Of a stretch of 64,000 nt of DNA, positions 1-8,481 are shown piece by piece. Origin of the DNA: an uncultured Selenomonadaceae bacterium (GTDB lineage Bacteria; Bacillota; Negativicutes; Selenomonadales; Selenomonadaceae); NCBI GenBank assembly GCA_902778455.1, contig CACYXR010000001.1, forward strand, positions 124,001 to 188,000, written 5' to 3'. A model generated the notes under the pieces. It was not told where the DNA came from, ran no database searches, and saw only the letters and a list, made by a program, of their open reading frames with translations. The number at the start of each line of letters is the position of its first letter. The first letter of the stretch is position 1. A program made the translations under genes and the position numbers.

Positions 1-501
1 ATGCATAGAATATAGAATATTGGGAACATGATAAAAAGGCATCGTATCTGTCGAATCATATAATTCAACCAACTTTCCTCCATATCCGAAGGATTCCATT
101 CTACGTCTTGCGAGCGCTCTGTCTTTAAATCCCGCTAATATGATATACTTGGCTTCACTCAAAATAGCGTCATCTTCTGAAAAAACATGATAACTCCTAT
201 TTTCATGAGTTTGATCAACTACTATAGAACAATATGTTTCTCCGACAAATCCAATAAGTTTTTTTCTACACAAACATGTTAACCGCAACAAATATATAGC
301 ATTATCGACACCTGAACCAATATGCACTGCAATCGCCACATCATCTGGTAAATTATAAATCACGTCGCGAACCTTATTGATTCTAAAAGCTAAATCAAGT
401 TGTCTTTGCGAGGCTGGGAAAAAGGGTTTTATACGCGATGTCTTTCCTTCCAACCATAGGCGAATACCCTGCCGCTTGCTGTTATAGTGTTTTCCCCTCA
501 T
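1..501 (-). CDS. Partial protein with Rossmann-like module (N-terminal 167 aa)
   Basis: The reading frame is open from ATG at 501 to the window edge, so the 3' part is missing. The protein starts MRGKHYNSK and is not recognised as an enzyme family. From about residue 50 it reads like the sensor-type Rossmann module repeated in this island: a hydrophobic strand, a glycine turn (HIGSG), a second strand (KKLIGFVGE) and a later strand ending AKYIILAG. It lies 6 bp after the glycosyltransferase stop, so it is probably the next gene of the same operon. Its ribosome site is the GGGATGAT that overlaps the end of the upstream gene. What the missing C-terminal part does cannot be said. Confidence 0.6.
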   Translation of the reverse strand, partial: MRGKHYNSKRQGIRLWLEGKTSRIKPFFPASQRQLDLAFRINKVRDVIYNLPDDVAIAVHIGSGVDNAIYLLRLTCLCRKKLIGFVGETYCSIVVDQTHENRSYHVFSEDDAILSEAKYIILAGFKDRALARRRMESFGYGGKLVELYDSTDTMPFYHVPNILYSMH

Positions 502-507
502 TAAATA

Positions 508-1800
508 TCATCCCTTTTTATTATCAATCAAATCAACCTTGCATTCAACTACAACATCATCCATAGATACAATAGGACATTTAAAAAACGGTTGAATTTT
601 CTCTTCAATCTTAGAAAATGCCTGAATTGCACTTACAACCACCATATCAATCTCAAGCAGATTTTCAAAGTCATGATACACTACCAACCGTTTTTCATTA
701 GGAAACTCATTGCGATCCATAGCATATAAAACTGCAATTCCATCTTTTTTTACAAGCTCGTATAAATATTTTCCAGATTCCCCCCATCCATAGATAGCAA
801 TCTTTTTAACCTCATGCTTGTGAAAAAAATATCCGATGGAATATCCTTTAAAATACAAAAATGAAAGCGCATAGTACATATTATGATAGAGAACATTGCG
901 ATCAAAATTTCGCGAGAAATATATCTTCATCGCAAACTCTTTATCTCTAAAACAAAAGAAATAATCAGGATTATTTTTAATAGACAATTTCTTCTTAGAA
1001 AACACAAAATCTAATTTGGTATTATCCAGAAAAAAATTGTTATTTCTATATGTATCATCCGACAAAGAAGTTACACTATTCTCGGTCATTCCGATGTTAT
1101 CACACAGCGACTCCTTGGAATAAATCACAGTCTTACCATCTGCCATTTGCTTGCAAGCCAGCTTGAAATCCAAATACCGCGAAGGAGCACTTTGCCGCCA
1201 GATGATATCATTTCGGATGCAGCTGATATACATCAGCCCCTCGGAATGAACTTTCGGCAGATTGATACGCGAAAGCGTGTCCTCTCGAATATCGAAGGAT
1301 TGCCACCGATTTTTCCACGTTGCCCATCCCCAACTTCGAAAAGCGTCATAAGCAAATGTGTCTCCCGGCATATCAAGCGGCAAATCCACTGGATTATATC
1401 CGCAAATACTGAATACCTCGTCATCGTTCTCATACTTATCAAGCGCTTGATTCATGAACGCCAAGAAATTATGAGCTGTCAGGATGTCGTCTTCCAAAAT
1501 GATTACTCTATCATATCGGGACAGTACTTCTTGAATCCCGTACATCATGTTTTCATTCGGGCCTTTGTTTTCCCTTCGCTCAATGATATGATACGAATGA
1601 AATTCATTAGAAAACTTGCGAAGATCTTTTCTTATTCTTTTAACTTTTTCGGCGTCTCCGTCCTTCTCCGGCACAGGAGCGTTGGAATATATGAACACAT
1701 CTGTATCCTTGGCACCAATATTATTACTGAGTGCCTCCATAATCCTCATGATTTCAGCATAGCGATTATAAGAAAAAACAACAACCGGAGCGTATTCCAT
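508..1800 (-). CDS. GT-A type glycosyltransferase with C-terminal Rossmann-like module
   Basis: The N-terminal ~230 residues look like a GT-A fold transferase of the GNT-I/GT2 type: VVVFSYNRYAEIM at the start and the metal/donor-binding acidic motif ILEDDI near residue 100. The C-terminal ~100 residues form the module repeated through this island (KKIAIYGWGESGKYLYELV, then AMDRNE). ATG at 1800 is chosen because GGAGG lies 5 nt upstream; the upstream in-frame TTG at 1812 overlaps that ribosome site. It follows the radical SAM gene by 16 bp in the rfbFG operon, so it likely transfers or modifies a sugar of the same glycan. Donor and acceptor are unknown. Confidence 0.75.
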   Translation of the reverse strand: MEYAPVVVFSYNRYAEIMRIMEALSNNIGAKDTDVFIYSNAPVPEKDGDAEKVKRIRKDLRKFSNEFHSYHIIERRENKGPNENMMYGIQEVLSRYDRVIILEDDILTAHNFLAFMNQALDKYENDDEVFSICGYNPVDLPLDMPGDTFAYDAFRSWGWATWKNRWQSFDIREDTLSRINLPKVHSEGLMYISCIRNDIIWRQSAPSRYLDFKLACKQMADGKTVIYSKESLCDNIGMTENSVTSLSDDTYRNNNFFLDNTKLDFVFSKKKLSIKNNPDYFFCFRDKEFAMKIYFSRNFDRNVLYHNMYYALSFLYFKGYSIGYFFHKHEVKKIAIYGWGESGKYLYELVKKDGIAVLYAMDRNEFPNEKRLVVYHDFENLLEIDMVVVSAIQAFSKIEEKIQPFFKCPIVSMDDVVVECKVDLIDNKKG

Positions 1801-1816
1801 GGCTTCCTCCAAACTC

Positions 1817-3610
1817 TTAAAGTACTATCAAGCTCGTTACAATCCTGTCAGTTGGAAAACCAAGTTCCATTAAATCCGTCTTGATTTCAAAAAAGAAACG
1901 ACTGGAAACAAAAATTTTGTCAAAAGTATCCTTTTTCCCATATAACTCTTTTGGGCTTATAATTGTATGCCCTAAAAAAGATTTACCTTGTTTCTCTGGA
2001 TTGGAATCAGCTACGCATACAACTTGACCAGCCGCAAAGTCACTATACAGATTTTTCGCTCTGGCTCCCGCCCCATACATGGCGTACCGCACTCCCGGCT
2101 CGATTTTGTACTCATAATCGGTGAATGCCGCCTTTGAAATCTCGACCTGTTTGTTTTCATCCCAAAGCTTCCTCAAATCATTCGCATTATCCAATTGCGC
2201 AACGATAGGGAACGTCGCTTTCCTCAACGCAAATGCTTCCGGAGAGAATATGCCGCAGATATTGCTGCCGATTTCATCCCGTAAATCGTCCTTCTCTGCA
2301 CTGAACAAAAAAGTTCCAGGATTGAGCACAAAAGATTTTAAGAACGTTACACAGTCGGGCGCCAAGGAAGTCTCCCGTCCGAACAAAACAGCAAATTCTC
2401 CAGGATGCACCTTTCCCAATGCGTGGTTTAGGCATTGCCCCCACTTTTCGCCTTGGCTCAGCAAAATTTCCACATTGGAAAGTTCCCCCAGTCGCAAAGT
2501 CATTGCCTCATAACTATCCTTGCAGGCAACAACAACTACAAACCTGTCCAAAGCGGAGGAATTTCGCTCAATCGTCGTTATATCTTCTTCAACCTTTTTG
2601 CAATCATTTACAATAAACACTCCGACAAAACCTTTGGGATTCAGCCAGTCATTTTTTTCATTAAACCGCGAAAAATAGCTGTCTGAGTATGAAAACTCTC
2701 TGACTTGTTTGACTCCCTGTTTGCTTTCCTCCGCAATTTCCCCCTTCTCGTTAATCTGAAGCACATTAGCAAGCCCCGCTTTCACCTTTGGGCTATCCAA
2801 GCGTTTCAGTTGTTCCAAATACCAAGGGGACATGTCATCCATTTCTTCGTTCGCATCGCGCGTAAAGGTATGGATTGCGATGCCGCACAGCTCGCACCAT
2901 CTCAATTGATCGCCAAATTGGTCTGGAGTACGTTTCCACCATCCCGGTTCAATCGGCCATCCGCCCGGACCATCGAACAGCATATCCAATGCGCCCGCGA
3001 TTTCACAGAAAAACGCCCCTTTGGGTGTTATCGTCGCGCTCCACTCCCCTTGCGCCCAACAATTGTCACGCAACGGATACCATTCCTCATCCGAAATATG
3101 CAAATCTTTTCTCCGTATCAAGATAGGAGAATGATACATAATGTTTGTATGATCGTTTAACGCTTGGAAATTAAATGTATCTTGAATCAGCTCATAATAT
3201 TCTCTATATTTGGCGCTCAACGCGGACCACAAACCATACCCCAAGACGCACCGCCGATGAATGCCGTGCTCACGGTTGATGAATGTATCGCGTTGTTCCA
3301 TCTTGGCAATCATATCCATGAACCGCTTCACGGGGCGCACCAGAAGATTCTCCTGCTTGGGATAATACGGATGCTCTTTGATATACCGGACAAATCGCTC
3401 AAATTCAGGGTGTAACGTTGGCTCGCCGCCCATGATACCTACAGTTCCCCGGTACCCCTCAAAGGAATCTGCGGCTTTTTTAAAGGTTTCCCAATTCATA
3501 AAAAAAGGCTTTTTATGATGTCCGCAAAACCTCGTACAATTCGAACAACGATGAATACAGGCATTCGTTATGTCTATCTGAATAATCCGCATATCCTGTG
3601 GCGATTTCAT
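1817..3610 (-). CDS. Radical SAM enzyme with GT-like middle and C-terminal Rossmann-like module
   Basis: A three-part protein of 597 aa. Residues 1-290 are a radical SAM domain with cluster motif CIHRCSNC (CX3CX2C) and MGGEPTLHP. The stretch around WSATITPKGAFFCEIAGAL, with later WCELC, probably holds extra cysteine ligands. Residues ~325-450 resemble a GT-A fold (FVGVFIVNDCKKVEEDI, later FAVLFGRETSLAPD). The end carries the island module (YAMYGAGARAKNLYSDF). The N-terminal half is paralogous to the product at 11434-12966. The start overlaps the rfbC-like stop as ATGA, with AGGGGG upstream. It probably modifies a sugar or nucleotide-sugar, but no substrate can be named from the sequence. Confidence 0.7.
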   Translation of the reverse strand: MKSPQDMRIIQIDITNACIHRCSNCTRFCGHHKKPFFMNWETFKKAADSFEGYRGTVGIMGGEPTLHPEFERFVRYIKEHPYYPKQENLLVRPVKRFMDMIAKMEQRDTFINREHGIHRRCVLGYGLWSALSAKYREYYELIQDTFNFQALNDHTNIMYHSPILIRRKDLHISDEEWYPLRDNCWAQGEWSATITPKGAFFCEIAGALDMLFDGPGGWPIEPGWWKRTPDQFGDQLRWCELCGIAIHTFTRDANEEMDDMSPWYLEQLKRLDSPKVKAGLANVLQINEKGEIAEESKQGVKQVREFSYSDSYFSRFNEKNDWLNPKGFVGVFIVNDCKKVEEDITTIERNSSALDRFVVVVACKDSYEAMTLRLGELSNVEILLSQGEKWGQCLNHALGKVHPGEFAVLFGRETSLAPDCVTFLKSFVLNPGTFLFSAEKDDLRDEIGSNICGIFSPEAFALRKATFPIVAQLDNANDLRKLWDENKQVEISKAAFTDYEYKIEPGVRYAMYGAGARAKNLYSDFAAGQVVCVADSNPEKQGKSFLGHTIISPKELYGKKDTFDKIFVSSRFFFEIKTDLMELGFPTDRIVTSLIVL

Positions 3611-4182
3611 ACAACGAATCCCCCTTCATTCCGTTCTTTGAATTCCCGAAAGCTCTGCAATGTTTTATCCTTATCAGAAAGAATCACTTTCTCCACTTGC
3701 TCCAATGGCCATTCAATGCCTATCTCCTTGTCATTCCAAATAATACCATCGTCATATTCTCCGTAGAAACGTTCCGCACACTTGTAAGAGACAATGGATT
3801 GCTCCAGCACCAGATATCCATGCCCGAATCCGGCGGGAACTAAAAGTTCCTTTTTGTTTTCCTCCGACAGTAGAAAACCTTTCCATCTTCCAAAAGTCTC
3901 GGAGTTTTTCCGTAAATCCACAATAACGTCATAAACACGCCCCCATACGCAACGTACCAACTTCGGCTGCTGCTTTACCCTCTGGAAATGAATGGCTCGT
4001 ATAACGCCCTTGTGGGAGCAGGTATAAAACACCTCTTTCAGGTCATACGAAATACCTTGCGCTTCAAATTCCTGTTTCGAATAATCCTTAACAAAATAAC
4101 CACGCTCATCATCGGCCACAAAAGGGTCTATGAGATACGCACCATCCAAATCCAGCGGCTCAAAGTGAAATTTTTGTACCAT
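3607..4182 (-). CDS. rfbC: dTDP-4-dehydrorhamnose 3,5-epimerase-like protein
   Basis: A cupin-fold sugar epimerase of 191 aa, the normal length for RfbC. Seen are the family features DERGYFVKDYSKQEFEAQG, GVIRAIHFQ (catalytic His region), VDLRKNSETFGRW and VPAGFGHGYLVL. It overlaps the 3' end of rfbG by 23 nt. ATG at 4182 has GGTGGAAAAGG just upstream and is preferred over the ATG at 4203, which lies deeper in rfbG. Next to CDP-glucose genes it should act on CDP-4-keto-6-deoxyglucose rather than on a dTDP sugar; this is an inference from context, so the symbol refers to family only. Confidence 0.8.
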   Translation of the reverse strand: MVQKFHFEPLDLDGAYLIDPFVADDERGYFVKDYSKQEFEAQGISYDLKEVFYTCSHKGVIRAIHFQRVKQQPKLVRCVWGRVYDVIVDLRKNSETFGRWKGFLLSEENKKELLVPAGFGHGYLVLEQSIVSYKCAERFYGEYDDGIIWNDKEIGIEWPLEQVEKVILSDKDKTLQSFREFKERNEGGFVV

Positions 4183-5260
4183 CCTTTTCCACCATTCTTT
4201 CAAAAAGTTCTATGTACTCCGTAATCTGGTCGTCCATTTCTTGCCGTACCTCTTGATTATTTGCAATACACCGATACAGCTTCACCGTGCGCTTTATAGT
4301 ATCTTCCGTCCCCCATACCGGACGCCAGCCAAAGGTACTCCGAAGTTTAGAACTGTCTAATCTCAGAAATCCGGCTTCATGTCCACGTGATGCGTCCGGA
4401 TGAATTTCATAGGAAGCGTCCCCCCAGTTTTCGCAGAACATTTTCGCAATCTGTTCCGTTGTGACACAATTCCCCTCATCCGGCCCGACATTATATGAAC
4501 CTGCAACATTGCAATTTTCCACCTGCTTTGCAGCCAAAAACAAATATACCATTACAGGTTCCAATACATGCTGATACGGCCGGACCGAATATGGCGAGCG
4601 TATCACAAGAGGGATTCTTTTCTTCGCTGCACGATAAGCGTCGGGGACAATGCGGCAGTCGGCAAAATCGCCTCCACCGATTACGTTCCCGGCTCTTGCA
4701 GTAGATACCGGCAGCTTTTTTTCTTGAAAAAAGGAACGCCTATAGCAATCCGTCACAAGTTCTGAACAGGACTTCGAATTTGAATATGGATCATATCCGT
4801 TCAGTTCATCTGTCTCCCGATAGCCCCAAGGCCATTCATTATTTTTATATACTTTATCCGACGTCACATTTAGAATCGATTGGAGACATTCGCACTGTCT
4901 GGCAGCGTCCAAGACATGCACTGTTCCCATTACATTAGTTTCATAAGTGTATACAGGATTTTGATAAGAATTTAGAACGATAGGTTGCGCGGCAAGGTGC
5001 AGCAAGATTTCGGGACGGAAAGTCTTCATTGTTTTGGTCAAGTTTTCCAAGTCCCGGACATCCCCGATATTCGAATTCATCCTATCTTTCAGTTCCACGA
5101 TTTCAAACAATGCCGGATTTGTCGGAGACAATGCATAGCCGCATACCTGCGCGCCGAGCAATAACAGCGTTTCGCAAAGCCACGCCCCTTTAAAGCCGGT
5201 ATGCCCGGTAACAAAAACACGCTTTCCTTTATAAAATTTTCTCAGTCCCAGATTTTCCAC
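4160..5260 (-). CDS. rfbG: CDP-glucose 4,6-dehydratase
   Basis: Converts CDP-glucose to CDP-4-keto-6-deoxyglucose. An extended SDR of 366 aa: NAD-binding VFVTGHTGFKGAWL near the N-terminus, LLHLAAQP, NVTSDKVYKN typical of RfbG, and catalytic YDPYSNSKSCSE (YxxxK). GTG at 5260 is chosen because AGGGGGA lies 7 nt upstream; it overlaps the rfbF stop by 19 nt, so the two are translationally coupled. The usual next enzyme for 3,6-dideoxyhexoses, the PLP dehydrase RfbH, is not in this window. Confidence 0.93.
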   Translation of the reverse strand: MENLGLRKFYKGKRVFVTGHTGFKGAWLCETLLLLGAQVCGYALSPTNPALFEIVELKDRMNSNIGDVRDLENLTKTMKTFRPEILLHLAAQPIVLNSYQNPVYTYETNVMGTVHVLDAARQCECLQSILNVTSDKVYKNNEWPWGYRETDELNGYDPYSNSKSCSELVTDCYRRSFFQEKKLPVSTARAGNVIGGGDFADCRIVPDAYRAAKKRIPLVIRSPYSVRPYQHVLEPVMVYLFLAAKQVENCNVAGSYNVGPDEGNCVTTEQIAKMFCENWGDASYEIHPDASRGHEAGFLRLDSSKLRSTFGWRPVWGTEDTIKRTVKLYRCIANNQEVRQEMDDQITEYIELFERMVEKDGTKISL

Positions 5261-6015
5261 GGGGCGTCCCCCTTTTCCCACAGCTTTTCCAATATCTTCT
5301 TATCTCTCTGCGTATCCATGCAGCGCCAAAATCCTTTATGCTTATACGCCATCATCTGCCCGTCCTGCGCTATTCGTTCCATGGGCTCAGCTTCAAAAAC
5401 CGTGTCGTCTCCCTCGATATAGTCAATTACCTCACGTTCCAACACCATATAGCCGCCATTGATCCACCCCATATCTTGGCTGGATTTCTCACGAAACTCC
5501 TGTATTTGTCCATCTGCATTGATGTCCAAGACTCCAAAACGCCCCTCGGGCTTAACCGTAGTAATCGTCGCCAAGCGTTTATGCTCCTTATGGAACGCAA
5601 TTGTCGCCGTAATATCCACGTCGCAGACGCCGTCTCCATACGTCATTAGGAATGGGCCGTCATCCAAATATTTTCTTATGCGCTTGATGCGTCCTCCTGT
5701 CATCGTGTCCAACCCGGAATCAATCAAAGTAACATTCCAATCTTCCCGAGGTTCACGATGCACGGTAAGGTGATTATCCACAAGTCGAATAGAAAAATCC
5801 GAATTGTATACGCGATAGTTCAGGAAATATTCTTTTATAATCTCCTGCCGATAACCGCAGCATATAATGAATTCTTTCAAGCCAAACATGGAATAATATT
5901 TCATGATATGCCAAAGAATCGGCTTGCCGCCGATTTCTATCATCGGCTTAGGACGAAATTTACTCTCCTCAGAAATTCGCGTTCCATATCCGCCGGCTAA
6001 AATAACGACCTGCAT
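5242..6015 (-). CDS. rfbF: Glucose-1-phosphate cytidylyltransferase
   Basis: Makes CDP-glucose from glucose-1-phosphate and CTP, the first step of the CDP-deoxysugar branch. At 257 aa it has the exact family length when started at ATG 6015. The signature loop MQVVILAGGYGTRISEES and KPMIEIGGKPILWHIMKYY open the protein, and MTYGDGVCDVDI provides the metal/nucleotide-binding Asp. It heads the rfbF-rfbG-rfbC-like operon and follows a 239-bp non-coding stretch with a palindromic repeat, so transcription of this operon may start there. Confidence 0.93.
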   Translation of the reverse strand: MQVVILAGGYGTRISEESKFRPKPMIEIGGKPILWHIMKYYSMFGLKEFIICCGYRQEIIKEYFLNYRVYNSDFSIRLVDNHLTVHREPREDWNVTLIDSGLDTMTGGRIKRIRKYLDDGPFLMTYGDGVCDVDITATIAFHKEHKRLATITTVKPEGRFGVLDINADGQIQEFREKSSQDMGWINGGYMVLEREVIDYIEGDDTVFEAEPMERIAQDGQMMAYKHKGFWRCMDTQRDKKILEKLWEKGDAPWKIWD

Positions 6016-6090
6016 TTCATAAGCATCCCCAGTACATTTTTTATTATCACCATGACAAGGAGCAGTCATTCTATTAGATTACGTTTAAGA

Positions 6091-6223
6091 TTTGCTAATC
6101 TTCTATGCCCTCCCCAGGGGAGGGAGGTCTCTCGACGTAGCACTTGTGTTAATCACTACGTTACCAAACCTCATCCACCGCTAACGCGGTCCCCTTTCCC
6201 TATAGGGGAAGACTAATTTAGCA
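6091..6223. repeat. MITE-like palindromic intergenic repeat
   Basis: The 239-bp gap at 6016-6254 holds no gene. Its core is a structured element bounded by imperfect inverted ends (TGCTAA on the left; TTAGCA on the right, with CTTC/GAAG just inside). Inside are several nested palindromes: CCCTCCCC against GGGGAGGG (6107-6124), CGTAG against CTACG (6136-6160), ACCGC against GCGGT (6177-6190) and CCCTATAGGGG (6199-6209). It has no coding capacity. It resembles a non-autonomous mobile or structured intergenic repeat; copy number elsewhere cannot be seen here. Confidence 0.5.
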
Positions 6224-6254
6224 TTTTTTAATCACGATCTATAATAAAAAATAA

Positions 6255-7385
6255 TTATTTATCACAATTGGGAACAATAATTTTTGACTCATCAACGCCA
6301 AAACTACGCAAACATTCCCTCATTTCATCTAATACTCCCATAGGACGAGCAGCAAGAATTATATAGTCGCAATTATCAAAAGCATCTTTGTCAATATTTG
6401 AAATTGGAAAATCAATATCTTTCTTTCTCTCTTCGCTATTTTTATCCACCCACTTGATAATATTATGGGATTTCTTCAGTTGATACCAATATGCTTGCCC
6501 AACTACCCCTCCTCCATAAATCGTAATGCGTTTATCTTTTGGTATAAGGTCTTGCGGCAGCGGAAACATATTAGCAGCATTCGCCAGTCTCGCTTCATCA
6601 AAAATCCTGCATAAGTCGCGCTCATAATGCTGATGAATTGCCATGGTATATTTCTCAATATCAGAAATATGCGGCATATAATACCATCGCATTGTTAGCG
6701 TCAAAAAAAGATTAAAAATATTATCTTTCGTGAACTCAGTGACTTTGAACGCGCCAATATTGGGAACTACAACAGCCCCCCCATTAAAGAAATTCAAATA
6801 CTTATCACCCGTGACAGCAGAAAATAATGTTGTAGTTGCGTAACTAAAAGGTCCGCTACTATCTTCATTTTCATACAAACTTCTAGCGATATCATGCATA
6901 CAGATTACGGCGTCTTTGCTAAGATAGGGCAACAACACCAAAAAATCCAATATTTCTCCAGGTAAAACATGCATCGTATCTAACATGACAAAATCAATAC
7001 CGTCACCAATTTTAGGCATGAACGCGGGAAGCACATCACCCAAGAATTTAACTGCCTTTTTCGGATTTAGAATTTTCTTGGCCTCATCGCCAATGAATCC
7101 CGATTCTTTTCCGCCATGGATATCACGATAATAATTTACAGATCTATCAACAGAATACAATTCATATGGTACTTTCAAATCTTCCATGCACTGTAGAATA
7201 ATCGCAGTTGTACCGCCGGCAGCTAAACCAATTTCCACTATCTTTCTTGGTTTCTTCTTGTTAAGTAATCCACATAAAAACGCACATTCATCTTTGGTTA
7301 TTTCCGATTTTTCAGCCGCAGGAAGTGCGGATATAATCTTTTCTCTTGGTTCATAATTCATTTCAATTCCATTGATTAAGTACAT
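6255..7385 (-). CDS. SAM-dependent methyltransferase (type 24) with C-terminal Rossmann-like module
   Basis: The N-terminal ~270 residues look like a class I methyltransferase: RKIVEIGLAAGGTTAIIL is the SAM-binding motif I, LYSVDRS motif II, and FVMLDTMHV with AVICMHDIA resemble the methyltransf_24 group acting on sugars. The C-terminal ~100 residues carry the module (KRITIYGGGVVGQAYWY, then WVDKN). ATG 7385 is chosen because AAAGG lies 8 nt upstream; the GTG at 7394 overlaps that site. It follows the nucleotidyltransferase gene at 7415 and ends the sub-operon that begins near 11390. It probably methylates the glycan or its precursor. Confidence 0.7.
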   Translation of the reverse strand: MYLINGIEMNYEPREKIISALPAAEKSEITKDECAFLCGLLNKKKPRKIVEIGLAAGGTTAIILQCMEDLKVPYELYSVDRSVNYYRDIHGGKESGFIGDEAKKILNPKKAVKFLGDVLPAFMPKIGDGIDFVMLDTMHVLPGEILDFLVLLPYLSKDAVICMHDIARSLYENEDSSGPFSYATTTLFSAVTGDKYLNFFNGGAVVVPNIGAFKVTEFTKDNIFNLFLTLTMRWYYMPHISDIEKYTMAIHQHYERDLCRIFDEARLANAANMFPLPQDLIPKDKRITIYGGGVVGQAYWYQLKKSHNIIKWVDKNSEERKKDIDFPISNIDKDAFDNCDYIILAARPMGVLDEMRECLRSFGVDESKIIVPNCDK

Positions 7386-7414
7386 ACAAATCACCCTTTC
7401 GCAATTAGATTATA

Positions 7415-8152
7415 TTAAAACGATATAGATAGATTGTTCTTCCTAAACACCTCCAAATCCTCCGGCGTTCCTAACCCATACATTCCATTCTCCACCGCGC
7501 CAATGCTGTAGTATGTAATAGCCATTCCTGCTTCAATCATCTCGTTATAGACGGGCGCCACATAGAACTCATTGTTGACGCGAATGTTTTTTTCTATCAT
7601 TTGCTTGGCATATTTGACAAAATCGGCCCCTCGGCGATAATTGTAAATCCCGACGGTTGCCATGTCGGAAATGACTTCCTTCTCGCGTACCAGAGTCACT
7701 TTGTCATTCTCGTCATACTTGATATAAGACCACTTGGGGTGATCCGCCTTCATTGTCATAATTAGCCCGTCATTCTCTTGGATTGCCGCAATATACTCAT
7801 CAATATCAACTTCAACATATTGATCCGAGTTTGCAATCATCATCATGTCATCGTTGTCGATATACTTCTCCGCCAGCAATACCGTACAAGCGGCCCCTTC
7901 CGTAACACTGTCCACTTCCACGATGAGACACCCCGGCGCCATTTGTTCCAAACGATTTCTCAAATCATAATCTTGGACATGTTCCTTCAAGCAAATGTAA
8001 ATAAACCGATGTTCGCACTTGGGACGTATGTTTTCTGTCACACACTCAATCAAGGATTTTTTATGTATGGGAATCAACGGCTTTGGGAGCTTATACCCCG
8101 CATTCGCAAACCTGCTTCCACGGCCAGCCATGGGAATCACGATGTTCAACAT
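7415..8152 (-). CDS. Sugar-phosphate nucleotidyltransferase (NTP_transferase family)
   Basis: A 245-aa protein with the intact glycine-rich loop MAGRGSRFANAGYKLPKPLIP and IANSDQYVEVDIDEY, which contains the metal-binding Asp. It should activate a sugar-1-phosphate with an NTP. The start codon overlaps the cupin gene (cupin stop at 8146), with GAGGAGGGTGG upstream. It is a paralogue of the degenerate protein at 8478-9218. The HAD phosphatase, cupin and epimerase in the same operon suggest one nucleotide-sugar pathway; which sugar and base are used cannot be told. Confidence 0.8.
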   Translation of the reverse strand: MLNIVIPMAGRGSRFANAGYKLPKPLIPIHKKSLIECVTENIRPKCEHRFIYICLKEHVQDYDLRNRLEQMAPGCLIVEVDSVTEGAACTVLLAEKYIDNDDMMMIANSDQYVEVDIDEYIAAIQENDGLIMTMKADHPKWSYIKYDENDKVTLVREKEVISDMATVGIYNYRRGADFVKYAKQMIEKNIRVNNEFYVAPVYNEMIEAGMAITYYSIGAVENGMYGLGTPEDLEVFRKNNLSISF

Positions 8153-8481
8153 GGTACTCCACCCTCCTCATACTTATCTCCCTTGACGCTCGGCACTTTG
8201 ATGACCACATTTCGTACATCCGTAAGCGCTTCAAAATCAGTTGCTTCCCCCGGCTCCATGACGATAACAGTTCCTTCATCATATATCTTTCCGTTCATGC
8301 GCACTGTGCCCGATACAACTACAGTGATTTCCGTTGCAACTTTATGATAGTGCTTCTTATCCACGTCACCGGCACGATAATACTTCACCGCCGCCTCAAA
8401 CATTTGGGTATGCAGCAGGTTTGGTTCAAAATCACCGATAAACCATCCGCCTTTGAATTCCTCTATGGAATGTATCTTCAT
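8146..8481 (-). CDS. Small cupin-domain protein
   Basis: A single cupin domain of 111 aa. DKKHYHKVATEITVVVSG supplies the HxH...E metal-binding motif, followed by GTVIVMEPGEATDF. It could be a sugar isomerase/epimerase or a binding protein. It is squeezed between two nucleotidyltransferase paralogues with ATGA overlaps on both sides (start overlaps the upstream stop at 8478; its stop lies within the next start). This tight coupling suggests it acts on the same sugar intermediate. Confidence 0.7.
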   Translation of the reverse strand: MKIHSIEEFKGGWFIGDFEPNLLHTQMFEAAVKYYRAGDVDKKHYHKVATEITVVVSGTVRMNGKIYDEGTVIVMEPGEATDFEALTDVRNVVIKVPSVKGDKYEEGGVPC

